Below are positions 48,827 through 60,000 of a stretch of DNA of 64,000 nucleotides, in pieces. Where the stretch lies: assembly GCA_029449245.1 (NCBI GenBank), contig JANATF010000007.1, forward strand, positions 1,984,001-2,048,000, read 5' to 3'. This stretch comes from Mortierella alpina (Eukaryota; Mortierellomycota; Mortierellomycetes; Mortierellales; Mortierellaceae). The translations under genes were made by a program, and so were the position numbers. Numbering within the stretch: the stretch's first letter is position 1; each line of letters begins with the position of its first letter. The notes beneath the pieces are model-generated. The model did not search any database, was not told the DNA's origin, and worked only from the letters and a program-made list of their open reading frames with translations.

Positions 48827-51262
48827 ATGGTTCAGACGTCTGTCCCCGAGTGCGCATTCCCAGACCACGACAAGGCGGGACAACCTTCATTGTCGTCGTC
48901 GGCATCCTCACCCACGACCGAGGGGAAGAATGCGTCTTCCGTTCCAGCATACACCCTGCTCGCTAATAGTGCCCGATGCTGCCGTATCTGTCTTGATGAT
49001 GACCCCCATGCGCTATACTCCCCGTGCCGATGCCGAGGATCGACCAAGTTTGTCCACAGCCACTGTCTCACACGATGGTATGTTGTGTTGTCCAGGGTCT
49101 TTTTAATCCACGTTCTGTGTTTGCAGCCAGCAACGAAAGCAGTAACCAAGAAGACCAGGATGGATGAGTGGCGTGAGGTTTATTTTGGCGTTCTTATTTC
49201 TTATACACTCCTGGGAGGGAGGCTGTCCGAGTGGAGCGCAGAGCAGGGCACCTTGCACGCAACACGGTTTCCCAGCACCATGTGATACCAAGACAAGGTT
49301 GATAGAGACACTGATTCGTTCCCCGCACAACCGCTGCTCTCGTTTGTGGAGCAGGCAAGAGGACAAACAGAGACGGAGGACAAGGACCGCCGTCCCAAAC
49401 TCGTGTTAGTGCGCGCTGCATGAACGCACTTGTGTGGAGCGAAAACCGATGATTCTCTAGACTGCCATCCATGGATAGGCGACACCAGGCCCCTGCGCTT
49501 CCCTCGAGCACTGGCTTGTATTTTTTTTCATACTCACCCCTTTTTTTGTTCTTCCTCTCGATCTTCGCTCGTCGCTCTCGCATTCTCATAGGAGAAAGAG
49601 CCTGATGGCCCACGGCCGAGACGAATCAGCGAACTCTTGCACTATGTGCGGCTTTAACTACGTGCTAAAGAAGCGCGCTCGCTTTTATGAACTAATTTCA
49701 TACAGGGGTACGTACCAACTCGATGGTTGCGAAAAAAAAAAAAAAAAAGCGATCGATCGAACGCGACAATTGATGTTTTCTTCCCTATATCGCATTGAAT
49801 AGGCATTCGTATCGCAATCACGGTTCTTTTAGTTCTAGTCTTGCTATTTCCTTCGGGCTATGTGATGAAGGTCTGCGTACTGCTCTCGGGATTCAACGAT
49901 AGTCCCGGAGCGGCACCCACGACGTTTCTGCAGACACTGCGCGGCATCTCGAGCGATATGGAAGGGATGTCCGTTTTCCCCATCTGCAAAGCTGACAGCA
50001 ACAGGATATCGCTTGTCAGGGCAATGGCAACGCCCTCCAGGAAAGCCATAGGCGCACATAGGCCCAAAGCCGCTGGCTCTACAGCTACGCCACTAGGACA
50101 TGCGATTCCATCCATGCCTTCGCACTTTGTCTCCCTCTTCCCTGGACCTTACGCCCCACATATTTCTCATGCCAACGTCCTCGCCGCGAGCGCAGTGTCT
50201 TCCAAGGCCAATCCCACAGCCCGTGCATCCAATCCAGGCTCTCGGCATCATCAAGGCGGCACCAAGCAAGGGTATAACACCAACAATTCTTTTCTGCAAG
50301 GGTCATGGTCTTGGCTTGCGTCTGGTATCGACGTGGTTGGATCAAGTCATGTTGCAAGCATGCTGCTTTATCCGTTTGTCAATGACCGTATATGGTACTT
50401 TCTGCTCTGCAGACTCCAACACCTTCACCTCGGCTTTTTCCTGCTGGGATCCGCCAGTAATGTCTACATGGCCTGCAAGATGCTTTCAGACATGTACGAA
50501 TTGGTCATTACCCCGCCCCACTCGCGATACATCAAGAACTCGTTCATGGCCATGACCTCGCTCTTTGTCATCTGGTTTTGGTTCTCGTACAACCTTATGG
50601 CCTTTCGTGTGTCGGCAACCGAAGAAGAGTTCTTGAGCGAGCTACCACTGTGGGCATTGCGCTGGATCAACGTTGGTGTTGCGATCGTGGATCTCAGCTA
50701 CAGGTAAAACAAACAATCACAAAGTCTGTTCATGCCGAACCCCATCTCGCTCGATGTAATACGATTACTATACTTGTGCAGCTCAACAGTCATTAACTGA
50801 GCTTTTACTTCCCGCGGTTTCAATAGGAGGATCTACAACCGTCTGGGCAGGTTAAAAGTCGAGGAAGAGCTCCTGGATATCTCGGAAGTGGAAAAGGTGG
50901 AAGAGATGCAGCAAAAAGCCTGGTTACACCAGCAGCAAAGTTTTCTCCAGTTTAGTCATGAGCAAGGGCAGTATCTTTTGGGACAGTTCAAGGCTCTGGA
51001 GGTGAAGCAATCGATCCTTAATGGCGCCAATGCCGCTGTGGATGTAGTGTCGGATGTGTACTCCAAGACAAGCATCCCATCCTTCCCTCCCATCTCCCAC
51101 TCGTTTGCCTCGGCTGTGACCATGATATCAGCGTCTTCGCCCGTTTCCTCTGGGGTCTCATTGTCCGATCAGGCTAGTCCATCCGGTCAAACTGCCGTAT
51201 ATAACCAAGGCACACAAGAACATCAAGACCTTGACGACAACGACGACGTGAGCAAAGAATAG
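48827..51262 (+). CDS. RING-CH (MARCH-type) membrane E3 ubiquitin ligase
   Basis: Four exons: 48827-49077, 49592-49707, 49803-50703, 50827-51262, about 567 aa. The RING-CH zinc finger spans the first intron: CRICLDDDP, PCRCRGSTKFVHSHCLTRWR, then SCTMCGFNY after the splice, giving the C4HC3 ligand order. Hydrophobic segments follow: IAITVLLVLVLLFPSGYV near residue 130, one around HLGFFLLGSASNVYMACKM, and TSLFVIWFWFSYNLMAF. The tail (VEEELLDISEVEKVEEMQQK) is a likely cytosolic coiled coil. MARCH-type ligases ubiquitinate membrane proteins in ER, endosome or vacuole. The start is the first ATG in frame, 43 codons before the finger; an upstream TTG-opened extension was not used. Intron 1 is 514 nt. 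AATAAA lies about 50 bases past the stop. It is convergent with V-ATPase E. Confidence 0.88.
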
Positions 51263-51426
51263 CGGCATGTCCGCATGGTATGATTGGCGCCGCAATACCC
51301 CATCCATTGTAAAATAAAAAAACCTGTATTTGTTGACTCCACGGCTGCTCAGCGTGCGCGCGTCTGTGTAAACTGGATAGGATATGGAGAAAGAGAAAGA
51401 GAGAAAAAGAGCGAAGGGGAGCGCGA

Positions 51427-52949
51427 CTAGTTGAAGAATCTGCGGTTGGGAGACTGTCCGAAGAGCATATCTCTGATAGTGGGAAGCATCTATTCAAAAG
51501 AGTATGCAAGAGTTAGGCCACAACTTCTTCACCCCGACCGTCCGCAAAAGAAAAAAAAAAGGCTGCTGCCCCATGTGCTTACATCTTCTTCGAGGATGGC
51601 AAGGCGTGCCTCCGGGGTATTGTTGCATACGGTACGTCCACCATTTCCTGCCACAATCACGCCTCCAGAGCTATTTCAAGGTAAAAAAAAATGGGAGAAA
51701 GTCGGTCGAGGTAGGACTCTGTATTAGCTGCCGCTTCCATGCATATCTCACTGACCATATCGTTGTGTTTGATCTGAAAAGGGCTGGCTCACCTGTCAGC
51801 AGGAAGGTAGTCGTCCAGAAGCTCGACATGGAGGGTCTGCTTGGTGGCCTCTTCGTAGCGTGCCTTGACACCGGGCAACAGCTTTTCAATGACTGCCTTG
51901 TCTGCCTTGCGAAGTTTGACTGTCACCTCCGATTCCAACAAGCGGAAGAAAGCCTGTTGAAAAAGACAGAAGTGCAAGCATAGATGGTAAAGAGTATCAG
52001 ACAACAGAATCCAAAAAAAAAAAAATGTAGAGGATTGTGGTTTCGATCTTCTGCAAATGGGGTGGTACCTGAACAAGGGCGTCAGCCAAGAAGTTCTCGT
52101 AACGGGCAGAATCCTTCGTGATCTCCAAAAGCTGTTTCCTTGAGGTGGCAAACAGTTCGTCGAGCATGTCCTGACGGGTCAAAAGCAGTGTCATACGCGA
52201 CTTGTTGATGTTGTTGGATTGCGTACTAGGAATAGACAGAGGGAAAAAAAGGAGATTCTTTAGTATCCCCCATGATCACAATCACCAGTGCAAGTGTTAA
52301 AAAAAAATCATGGTCCGACTCAAAAGTCTTGTCAGCATACATGCGTCGCTGGACATCTGCCTGCTTGACCTTTCGCTGGAAGGCAGCATCGATGTTGATA
52401 GCTTCCTGACGGACAAGCTTGGCCTGAGGGAGGATAATTTTGGGAACGATCCAACAAGATATCCAAGCGTTAGTGTGGATGTTACGGGTCCAAATTCACA
52501 GGAACAGAACCAAAAAAAATAAAATAAAAAGGGAAGCATTGCCCTTGGTTTTCCTCACCTTCTCGATATTGAATTCCTCGTCAGCCTGGGCGGTGATCAT
52601 TTGGAGTAAAAAAACGAGGAAGATCGGCAGTTAGCGATCCATGCCGTTGATATGGGGCTGGCTGTCGGGTTTCTGTTCACACTAAGGATGTTCTCGTGTA
52701 CCTTGACTTTGATCTCGCGCGCCTTCTCCAGGGCTTCCTGCTTGATAAACGCGACCTAATAGTTTTACAAAGAGTCGAAAAATATTCATCGCTCAGCATG
52801 TGTATGGGTGATGAATGCACTGTGAGCGCAAGGAGGGAAGGTCGAGGTGCGCGCAGGCAGCCTATTGAAGCCCAAAGAGTCAAGCAATGTACCATCTTTC
52901 TCATTTCAGAGACGACTTCGTCATCGTTGAGCGCCTTGTTGAACGACAT
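51427..52949 (-). CDS. VMA4: V-type proton ATPase subunit E
   Basis: Eight minus-strand exons: 52949-52893, 52755-52702, 52585-52559, 52423-52341, 52225-52069, 51953-51793, 51670-51583, 51489-51427, totalling 229 aa, the family's normal length. The N-terminus MSFNKALNDDEVVSEMRKM and the long helix (FIKQEALEKAREIKVKADEE, FNIEKAKLVRQE, KVKQADVQRR) form the peripheral stalk. The C-terminal globular part includes LHVELLDDYLP, GGVIVAGNGGRTVCNNTPEA, RLAILEEDMLPTIRDMLFGQ and the end NRRFFN. Subunit E pairs with subunit G in the V1 stator and holds the catalytic hexamer against rotation, so it is needed for vacuole acidification. One exon is only nine codons. It is convergent with the RING-CH gene (164 bases) and divergent from the RNF10-like gene. 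Confidence 0.96.
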
Positions 52950-53826
52950 TGGGTTGATTTTGACTGGCTAACAAATAGTGTACGGGTTGCAGCAAGGAGA
53001 GCGAGAGAGAATTAGCTGGCTGGTGCGAGAGGGGTGGGTATGGGTGTTGCCGTGTTGGGTTTGCTCGACGAGAAGGGCGACAGTTGTTCGTTACAGCTCT
53101 GGGTTTGAGGAGAAGGGGTGTGCAGTAGAAAAGGGTGCGGCAGGTGGATGAATGAGGTTCAGCTGAGGAGCACGCACCGCGCTCACGAAAGAACGAACGT
53201 CACTGGACCCTTAAGGGGAGACCATCACGTGGAGTGCCAAGTGTGCAACTGTGCGTCAAGCTGCCCACAACCACCACTATGCCTCTATGCATACGGGCAC
53301 TCCTTGGAGCCCGTGGAGTGCTCCTATGAAGAGGTACGTTACTGCAGTCGACCACAATCACTTTATAAGAAGAGTGGCTACAGAGCAGCGCGTAGTGGAC
53401 GCGAAAGAGAAGAAGCGCGTTGACAGGCTGCCCGCTGTATCAACTGTCCCGATGTCCTAAGCTAAGCATGCACAGGGGTCAAGGCATATATTCCATATAT
53501 ATGGATGAAGCGAACTAGGATGTTCATTGGCAGGGGTGCTGTAGGGAATGGGCCTCTGCAGACTCCAGGTGTAAGACCATGGACGCGAGCCAGACATGGC
53601 ATATGCTGAGCATCAAATTTTTGTTATTTTTCATCCGCAGGAAACAACCTCTCTTTTTTTTTGTGCACCTCAGTCAGCACGTCCCCGGCACTCACCCCTC
53701 TTTGCTCAACTCCCCATCCTCGCCCTTCCTCCCCGTCCTCCTCTCTCCCCAGCACTACACGACGCACGCAGGCGCAGAAAGAACGAGACTCGACTGGACT
53801 CGACTCCAAACTGCTCTGAAACGAGG
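52950..53826. other. Divergent promoter between V-ATPase E and the RNF10-like gene
   Basis: About 880 bases, with a palindromic-looking TATA stretch (ATATATTCCATATATATGG near 53487-53505) and a pyrimidine-rich stretch at 53640-53760 on the + strand. No gene is supported. Confidence 0.5.
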
Positions 53827-56556
53827 ATGAACGTCAACGCTCCATCTTTTGCTCCCCAGGGTGCTGGTGGTGAGAAGCCCTCAGGAAATGCCTCCAACTT
53901 TCGATCGTCCTTGTCCAGCTCCCTGGCCAGCGAGGGCAAAAAGTCGAATCAGAGGGCTGCCACTCCAGCAGGTCATTCCAAGGCCTTCTCTGGTGAGCAG
54001 CAGCAGCAGCGTAGGTGCACCCACCCCAAACTGGATTCATTCAACGCTTACCATTACTACTTCTGCGCTACTCAAAGCTTACCAAAATTTACTTGGTCTC
54101 TTTCCCCCTCATGCTGCGCCAGGTTCCCTACCTGGCCGAGGCAAGAATCAGCGGCAAAGCAACTCCAAGAGAAGCGGCCATGAGCGGGAGCAAGGTCGTA
54201 CTAATGGAAGGCCGTCTTCGTCCTCGGGCTCGACTTCTATGTCTAGTGTCGATTCAGTCGCACTGTCGATGGGTCAACTGAGTACGGGCGACAGGACTGC
54301 GCGGAGCAATAATAAGAAGAACCAGGTCTCATTGAATCACCTACTCAACTTCTCATTCCCCGTGCGGGAGGAGCCTCAGAACACAGGTCCTGTCCGTCGA
54401 CGGCGCAATGCCAATTACCAACCGTTTGACAAGGACAAGTTTATCAACGCAAAGTATGGGACGATTGGATGCTTTCGATGGGCGGCACAGACTCGGTGTC
54501 TGTTTGTGGAGCACGTTGTTGAGATACTGACTTTTTCTTTCTTGCATTTGAATAATACGCTTTAGTTTCCGCTTTCTCCTGAATCCCCGCAGTGACTATG
54601 CGGTGTTTACGATGGATGCAGATGTGCGGGTGCAGTGGGAAGATATTGAGCAGGTGCTCATAGCCGTGCCGCAGTCGTGCCCCATTTGCCTGCAGCCGCC
54701 TGTGGCCCCCCGAATTACTAAATGCGGGCATGTCTATTGCTTCTCCTGCATCCTCCACTACCTGGCCCTGAGCGAGTCCAATAAGGCCTGGCGAAAGTGC
54801 CCTATCTGCTGGGACGCCATCTACGAAAAGGATCTCAAAAGCGTACGCTCTGTTCAGGAAGAATATGATCTATACGACCAGGGCGAGAAAGAAATAGCAA
54901 AGCAGATTGCGTCCAAGCAGGAAGTGCATCTGGAAATGAGGCTGATCCAGCGGTCCTTGGTAAGTTGGCGCTCTATGGTCGATGATATCGAGTTCAACCC
55001 CGCGCACATCCTATGGACCGTTAAAGTATGCTCACCGCCCTTTTTGTCCCTTCGTCCTTCGTCTTCACTGTCGCTCCATGAACCGACAGAACTCGACCGT
55101 GGCGCTTCCTCGATCCCATACCTTTCCACTAGATGAACATGTACTGCCGGAGGAAGTCAAAGGTCAACTACCACTGGAATTCCATCCGGATGCAATGCTG
55201 TTCAGCCGATTGATGATCACAACTTTGGACAGGACCCTATCGGAACTGGACAGGGATATTCAATCAATCGAATTTAGTGTCGAGGAGTCAAAGAGCTTTG
55301 ATGCGGATAGTCATTCAGAGGAGCTGGTGTTCTTTGAAATGGCGATTGACAAGATCCAGGAAAAGAAGGACAAAATTCGCGAGGAAGCAAAGTTCTTTCC
55401 CAAGGCAGCCTTGTCTAGAGAGAGGATTCTGCGACAACATTTTGACCACTCTGCCAAGGACGATGATGCATCTGCTTTTCAATTGGAGGATACAGAACCC
55501 GCCGCACCTGCCCGACCTGCATTGATGTACGCCGTAATGGGACCAGAGGCGTACGAACACGCTCAGGCATCCAACATACCCTCTCTGGCGTCCGCACCAG
55601 ATGGCGTCGAGTCGCAAGTCGAGAGCAATGGGGATCTCGAGTCGGATACAGCGCCGCCAGAGGCTGCAGTAGCGCCTAAAACACGGACCCGGGTGCCCAA
55701 TCAAATCACGACATTGTTCTACTTTTACCAAGCTTCCAACGGACATCACCTTTACCTCCAACCACTCGACATTCGCATTCTGAAGCAGCACTTTGAGTCA
55801 TACGAGCGGTTCCCAGACAAGATCACGGTCAAGGTACTCGGGATCGAGGAGACCAGCCTGACGGAGGAGGTGCGGAAGAAGTGCAAGTACTTGGGTCACC
55901 TCCCTTTGGGTTGCGACGTTTCGTTTTTGGATGTAGAGCTGGAGGGCATTGTCGGCCAAGAAGGCGTCCGACCTTTTGAGCAAGAGCTGAGGATGCGGAG
56001 AAGTAAACGCAAGGAGAAGGAAGCCAAGGAAGAACGAGAGCGCATTCAACGGGAGCATAAGCTGAATCCCCCGAAACAGCGCCGGGACGACTTCTTTGTC
56101 AACGATCCTTTCTTCCAAGCACCGGCAGGAGCGTCCAACGTGCGAGTGTCGCGACCAATTGATGATGCAGACCTTCAAGAAGCCATCCGGCTCTCTGCTC
56201 AAGCTGCTTTGGATGAGATGCCAACGTTAAGTGAGGCGCATGCCAGGTCTAGTCGTCGTCCGTCCATTCCAAGTAACGTCTCGTCGACCCCACTCAACAT
56301 CCCAGAGCCTTTTGGTCATGCGACGCACACAACAGGAAACCCTGGTGAGCCTTGGTCCAGCAGCTATGAGTCGAGTGGGAGCTCCGGCCACATGGGGCCG
56401 TCGACGGTTTGGGGCACGCCTTCGATTCCAGCACGGCACCAGGACGAATACGACGATTACTATGAGGAGGAGCTCGACTATGAACCGGATGTGGTGGTCA
56501 AGCGTGGCAAGAAGAAGGTGGTATTAATGACCAACAACAGCCGACGGGCCAAGTAG
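53827..56556 (+). CDS. RNF10-like RING finger protein (Mag2 family)
   Basis: Four exons: 53827-54010, 54123-54453, 54566-55025, 55090-56556, about 813 aa, nearly the length of human RNF10 (811). The N-terminus is Ser/Gln-rich, then a conserved segment VSLNHLLNFSFPVREE and DKDKFINAN-FRFLLNPRSDY. The RING finger is at about 209-255: CPICLQPP, KCGHVYCFSCILHYL, KCPICWDAI. Downstream blocks typical of the family are LFYFYQASNGHHLYLQPLDI, YLGHLPLGCDVSFLDVELEG, and a charged helix. Near residue 690 a UIM-like motif (DADLQEAIRLSAQAAL) appears, and the C-terminus is acidic then basic. RNF10 and yeast Mag2 are ubiquitin ligases linked to 40S ribosome quality control; that role here is from the family. 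It is convergent with the SNF2 gene. Confidence 0.92.
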
Positions 56557-56633
56557 TTGCTTGTCTTGGTACAGGAGAACGAACATAAAGGGGGACTATT
56601 TTACTCCTTTAATCATGAAGGCATAATTGTAGC

Positions 56634-56872
56634 TTTCGTGCTGCCGTTTGCTGGTATCGTGCTACCGTTTGCTGGTATCGTTCTGCCGTCTGCTGGTTTC
56701 GTTCTGCCGTCTGCTGGTTTCGTGCTGCAGTTTGCTAATTTCGCGCCGGTTTCGTGCTACAACGTGCTGATTTCGTGCTGCAGATTGCTGGTTTTGTGCT
56801 GCCCTCTGCCGGCTTCGTGTTGCGGTGTGCTGGTTTCGTGCTGCGATGTACTGGTTTTCGTGCTATAGTGTG
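56634..56872. repeat. Minisatellite, about 20-21 bp imperfect unit
   Basis: About eleven degenerate copies of a unit close to TTTCGTGCTGCCGTTTGCTGG run head to tail in the convergent spacer between the RNF10-like gene and the SNF2 gene. The first five copies are most alike and later ones drift. Confidence 0.85.
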
Positions 56873-57099
56873 TTAAAGCAGAGCTGAGAGCATTACATTT
56901 GTGTTACATACACCACCGCCGCACGATACATTCTATCCGCGGCAATGAGCGATGAGAATCTTCGTTTATGCGGCCAGCTTGGACGGCCAAACACACGCTA
57001 CTCTCTATGCATCCAAGCCAGGACCCTTCGGCAGCAGCAGTGCACCTCGAGGAGCCATCATGTACTCCTCCTGTACAGCAATTGGACCAGCACCCGCCA

Positions 57100-60000
57100 T
57101 CAGCAAAAACGGACTCTCTTGACACCCGGCTCGCTCTTGACGAGGGGTGTGCTGCCCCCAGCCACCCCCTCAGGTGATCGCTTCGTCGCCAGCAAGGACG
57201 CAGGCTCGTCCTCCAGACGGAGCAGATGCGCTTCTTCTTCCTCAGCCTTCGCCACAGCCTCCTGCTCCAGTACCTCCTGCCCGTGCTCCTGCTTCCACGC
57301 TCGGTCATCCTCATGGTCAAACAGGACGTAGTGCTCGGGCTCGACCTTAGGGAACAGGAGCAGACCTTCCTGCTTGACAAAGCCTTCCTCGGCCTTGATC
57401 TCCTCCTTCACGCCATCCCAGACAGCAGCAGGCGCACACTCCGCCTTGAGTAGCCCTCCCGTATTCACGCTGTCCTCCAGTCCAAGATCTAGCTCCGCTT
57501 TGAATCGCCCTCCTCTCTTCACGTCGTCCTCCAGTCCAAGATCTGGCTCCGCTTTGACTTTGGCCTCGACCTCCGACTCGTCCAACTTCATGCGGTTCAG
57601 CTGCGTCGTGGGCAGTCCCTCCAGCACCTCGGCGGATGGCTGCTCCGACATTGCAGTATCTCTCCGCTGCGCTGGATAGTCGAACTTGTCATCGTACACC
57701 TCTTCGACATCATCTTGATTAAGCTCCATGCTTGAGTCGGCGTCAGGAGCCTCTGCACTCGTAGGCTCTTGAGTATCGTCCTGCCAGAAACTCCATTGCA
57801 CCGTCCGCTGTTCATCCTGTGGCTCTTGTGGCTCTTGTGGCTCTTGGATCGTATCGTCGTCCTGGCGCTCCACGGTCTGCTGCTGCTGCTGCTCATCAAG
57901 CGCCAAGGGTGGATCCACTGCAGATTCGTCTTGAGTGTCAGCAGCGTGTAGATGCCTCCTCGCAGCAAAGCCATTCTGCTTGGAAGGGAAAATCACAGGG
58001 ACTGCAAAGACTGAGAGACTAGTGTCTTCTGCTCCTCCGTCAAGGCTCGCATAGTCTTCCAAGGTCGAGTATAGATGTTGCTGACCGTGAGAGGCGCCAT
58101 TGAGCGACATGACCTCACGTCCTCCAAAGGTAGAAGAGCCACCGGCAAGTGAAGAGTATGCAGACGAAGAGGATGGGTCGGGGGTCGAGGTGGTCCATGT
58201 TGGTAAGGGCATGAAATCTATATGGCTGATCAAATCTCTCATCTTCCTGTCATCCACCATGTTCCTACTTGCCCTGGTCATGCCTGACCGTGAATCCGCC
58301 GTATCCACGTCCGCATCACCCGCATCCTCGCCGACATGCCGCTCCTTGCCTTTCTTCGTGTCCTGCGACCTCGTGGCGTCGTCAAGTTCCAGTCTCCTAT
58401 TTAAGATGGCCTCCTCGAAGGAGTTTCTTATGACCAAAGTTTCGACATAAACGGGTCGGACCTGACCAATTCGATGGGCACGCTTGACCGCTTGGCGCAT
58501 GGTCGCTGTCTGCCACACGGGAGAAACAAAATACACGCGAGAAGCGCTCGAGAGGTCGATCCCGAATGCAGCGTGTTTGGTATCCATGATGATGGTTGAC
58601 ACCATCTCGCTAGTGTTGAACGTCATGATGGTGTTGGAACGCTCTTTCTCGGTCTAGGCAAAGTTACAACGCAGCGTTAACAAAGCGCGTCAGGACACCC
58701 AAGGTGCTCAGAGCTCCTGCAACGGACAGACGTGATTCCCGTGCACTGCTTCAGCTTACCATGCCCTGTGTGTGGTACATCCGACAGCGGACCTTGGCCA
58801 GGGTAAGATACTCATGGATGTAGTACATGGCCGTGCGGCTCTGACAAAAGACAATGCACTTTTCAGAGGTGTGGTGTCGCAGTACCTGGCTAATCACATA
58901 GTTGAGTTTGCTGGAGGTGCTCGACAGGATTCTGGCCTTTCGCAGTCGCTCTAATACCATGGCCTCGCTCATTGAACTCTCTTCGTGCGTGTGCATAGGT
59001 TGATCTTGATCCGCACTTGTGTTCACCCATCCACCCGCCGTCGCTCGTAAGGATTGATGCCCTCCATCAACCTCGTTCGCTCTCTCATAATCCACATCTT
59101 GCTCGTACTTTGCAACCTCAGTCCGTAGATGAGTGATTTGCTTGGCAAGTGTGACACAAACTTGGTCCTCCTCGCCTTCTGCTGGCATCCCGAGTGCAAC
59201 TGGGTTCGTAGGCGGTACCCAGGCCGATCCAGAAGCGCCACTTTGCTCCCTCATCGGCACTTCGTCCCCGTCTTCTACATCGTCATCAACTGTCCCGAGC
59301 TCGAGCGACGGAATGAGCGCAAACATGCCCTGAAAGATTTCTGGAAGGCCTTTGCAGTAATACCCGACCTCCTGTGTCCTTTGTATAGCGTTCCAACTAC
59401 GGTCCCTGAGCGCCCTCTTTAAGTGATCACAAATCTCTACCAGCAACCGCGCATCCTGGTCCGAGTACTTCCCTCCCTCGGTCTCTCTATGCTTTTGAAT
59501 CCCTCTCTGGACGTGCTTTAGGGCACTCAGGAGCTGGTTCTTGTAGTCATCGCCACCAGGGTACCAGAAACACCCATCCTTCAGGTTCTCTACCACTCGT
59601 GCAAGATGCTTGCGATTGCTAGGATGGAAAAAATAATCCTGATCTACGCGCTCCGTGAGCACCGCATTGGCCTGGATGAGCGCAATCTGGCAGTTGATGG
59701 CCAAAACTTGGAAATACTCGAGATCAAGTCGGACGATCCTCTCGTATAATGGCGGCAAAGTGACGTCCCGCTCAACATCTTCGGTCTTGTTGCGGACCAT
59801 GACCCTGTCCATCAGATACCTCAAGCGGCTTACACTGCTCAGTGTTTCCAGGGACCAACCGTTGTCGCTTATGACCCCCGTGCTAATATTGTGATGCTCC
59901 ACTAGCCGCTTCTGTATGACCTTGGAAAAAATGTCCCTATCGTGACAGTAGGGCCGAAGGTGCAAAAATGATCCAAATAACGCTGAAAGACGGTCCAGGT

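Noticed and set aside
48379-48966. Plus-strand frame with a very hydrophobic Leu/Ile/Phe stretch resembling a membrane protein, and its acidic minus-strand mirror
   Set aside because: Both come from a CTC/CAT-type pyrimidine tract in the CHK1/RING-CH promoter; the real RING-CH frame starts at 48827.
53118-53460. Cys-containing plus-strand frames near the V-ATPase E promoter
   Set aside because: Cysteine spacing does not fit a known finger and the frames overlap each other with no splice support.
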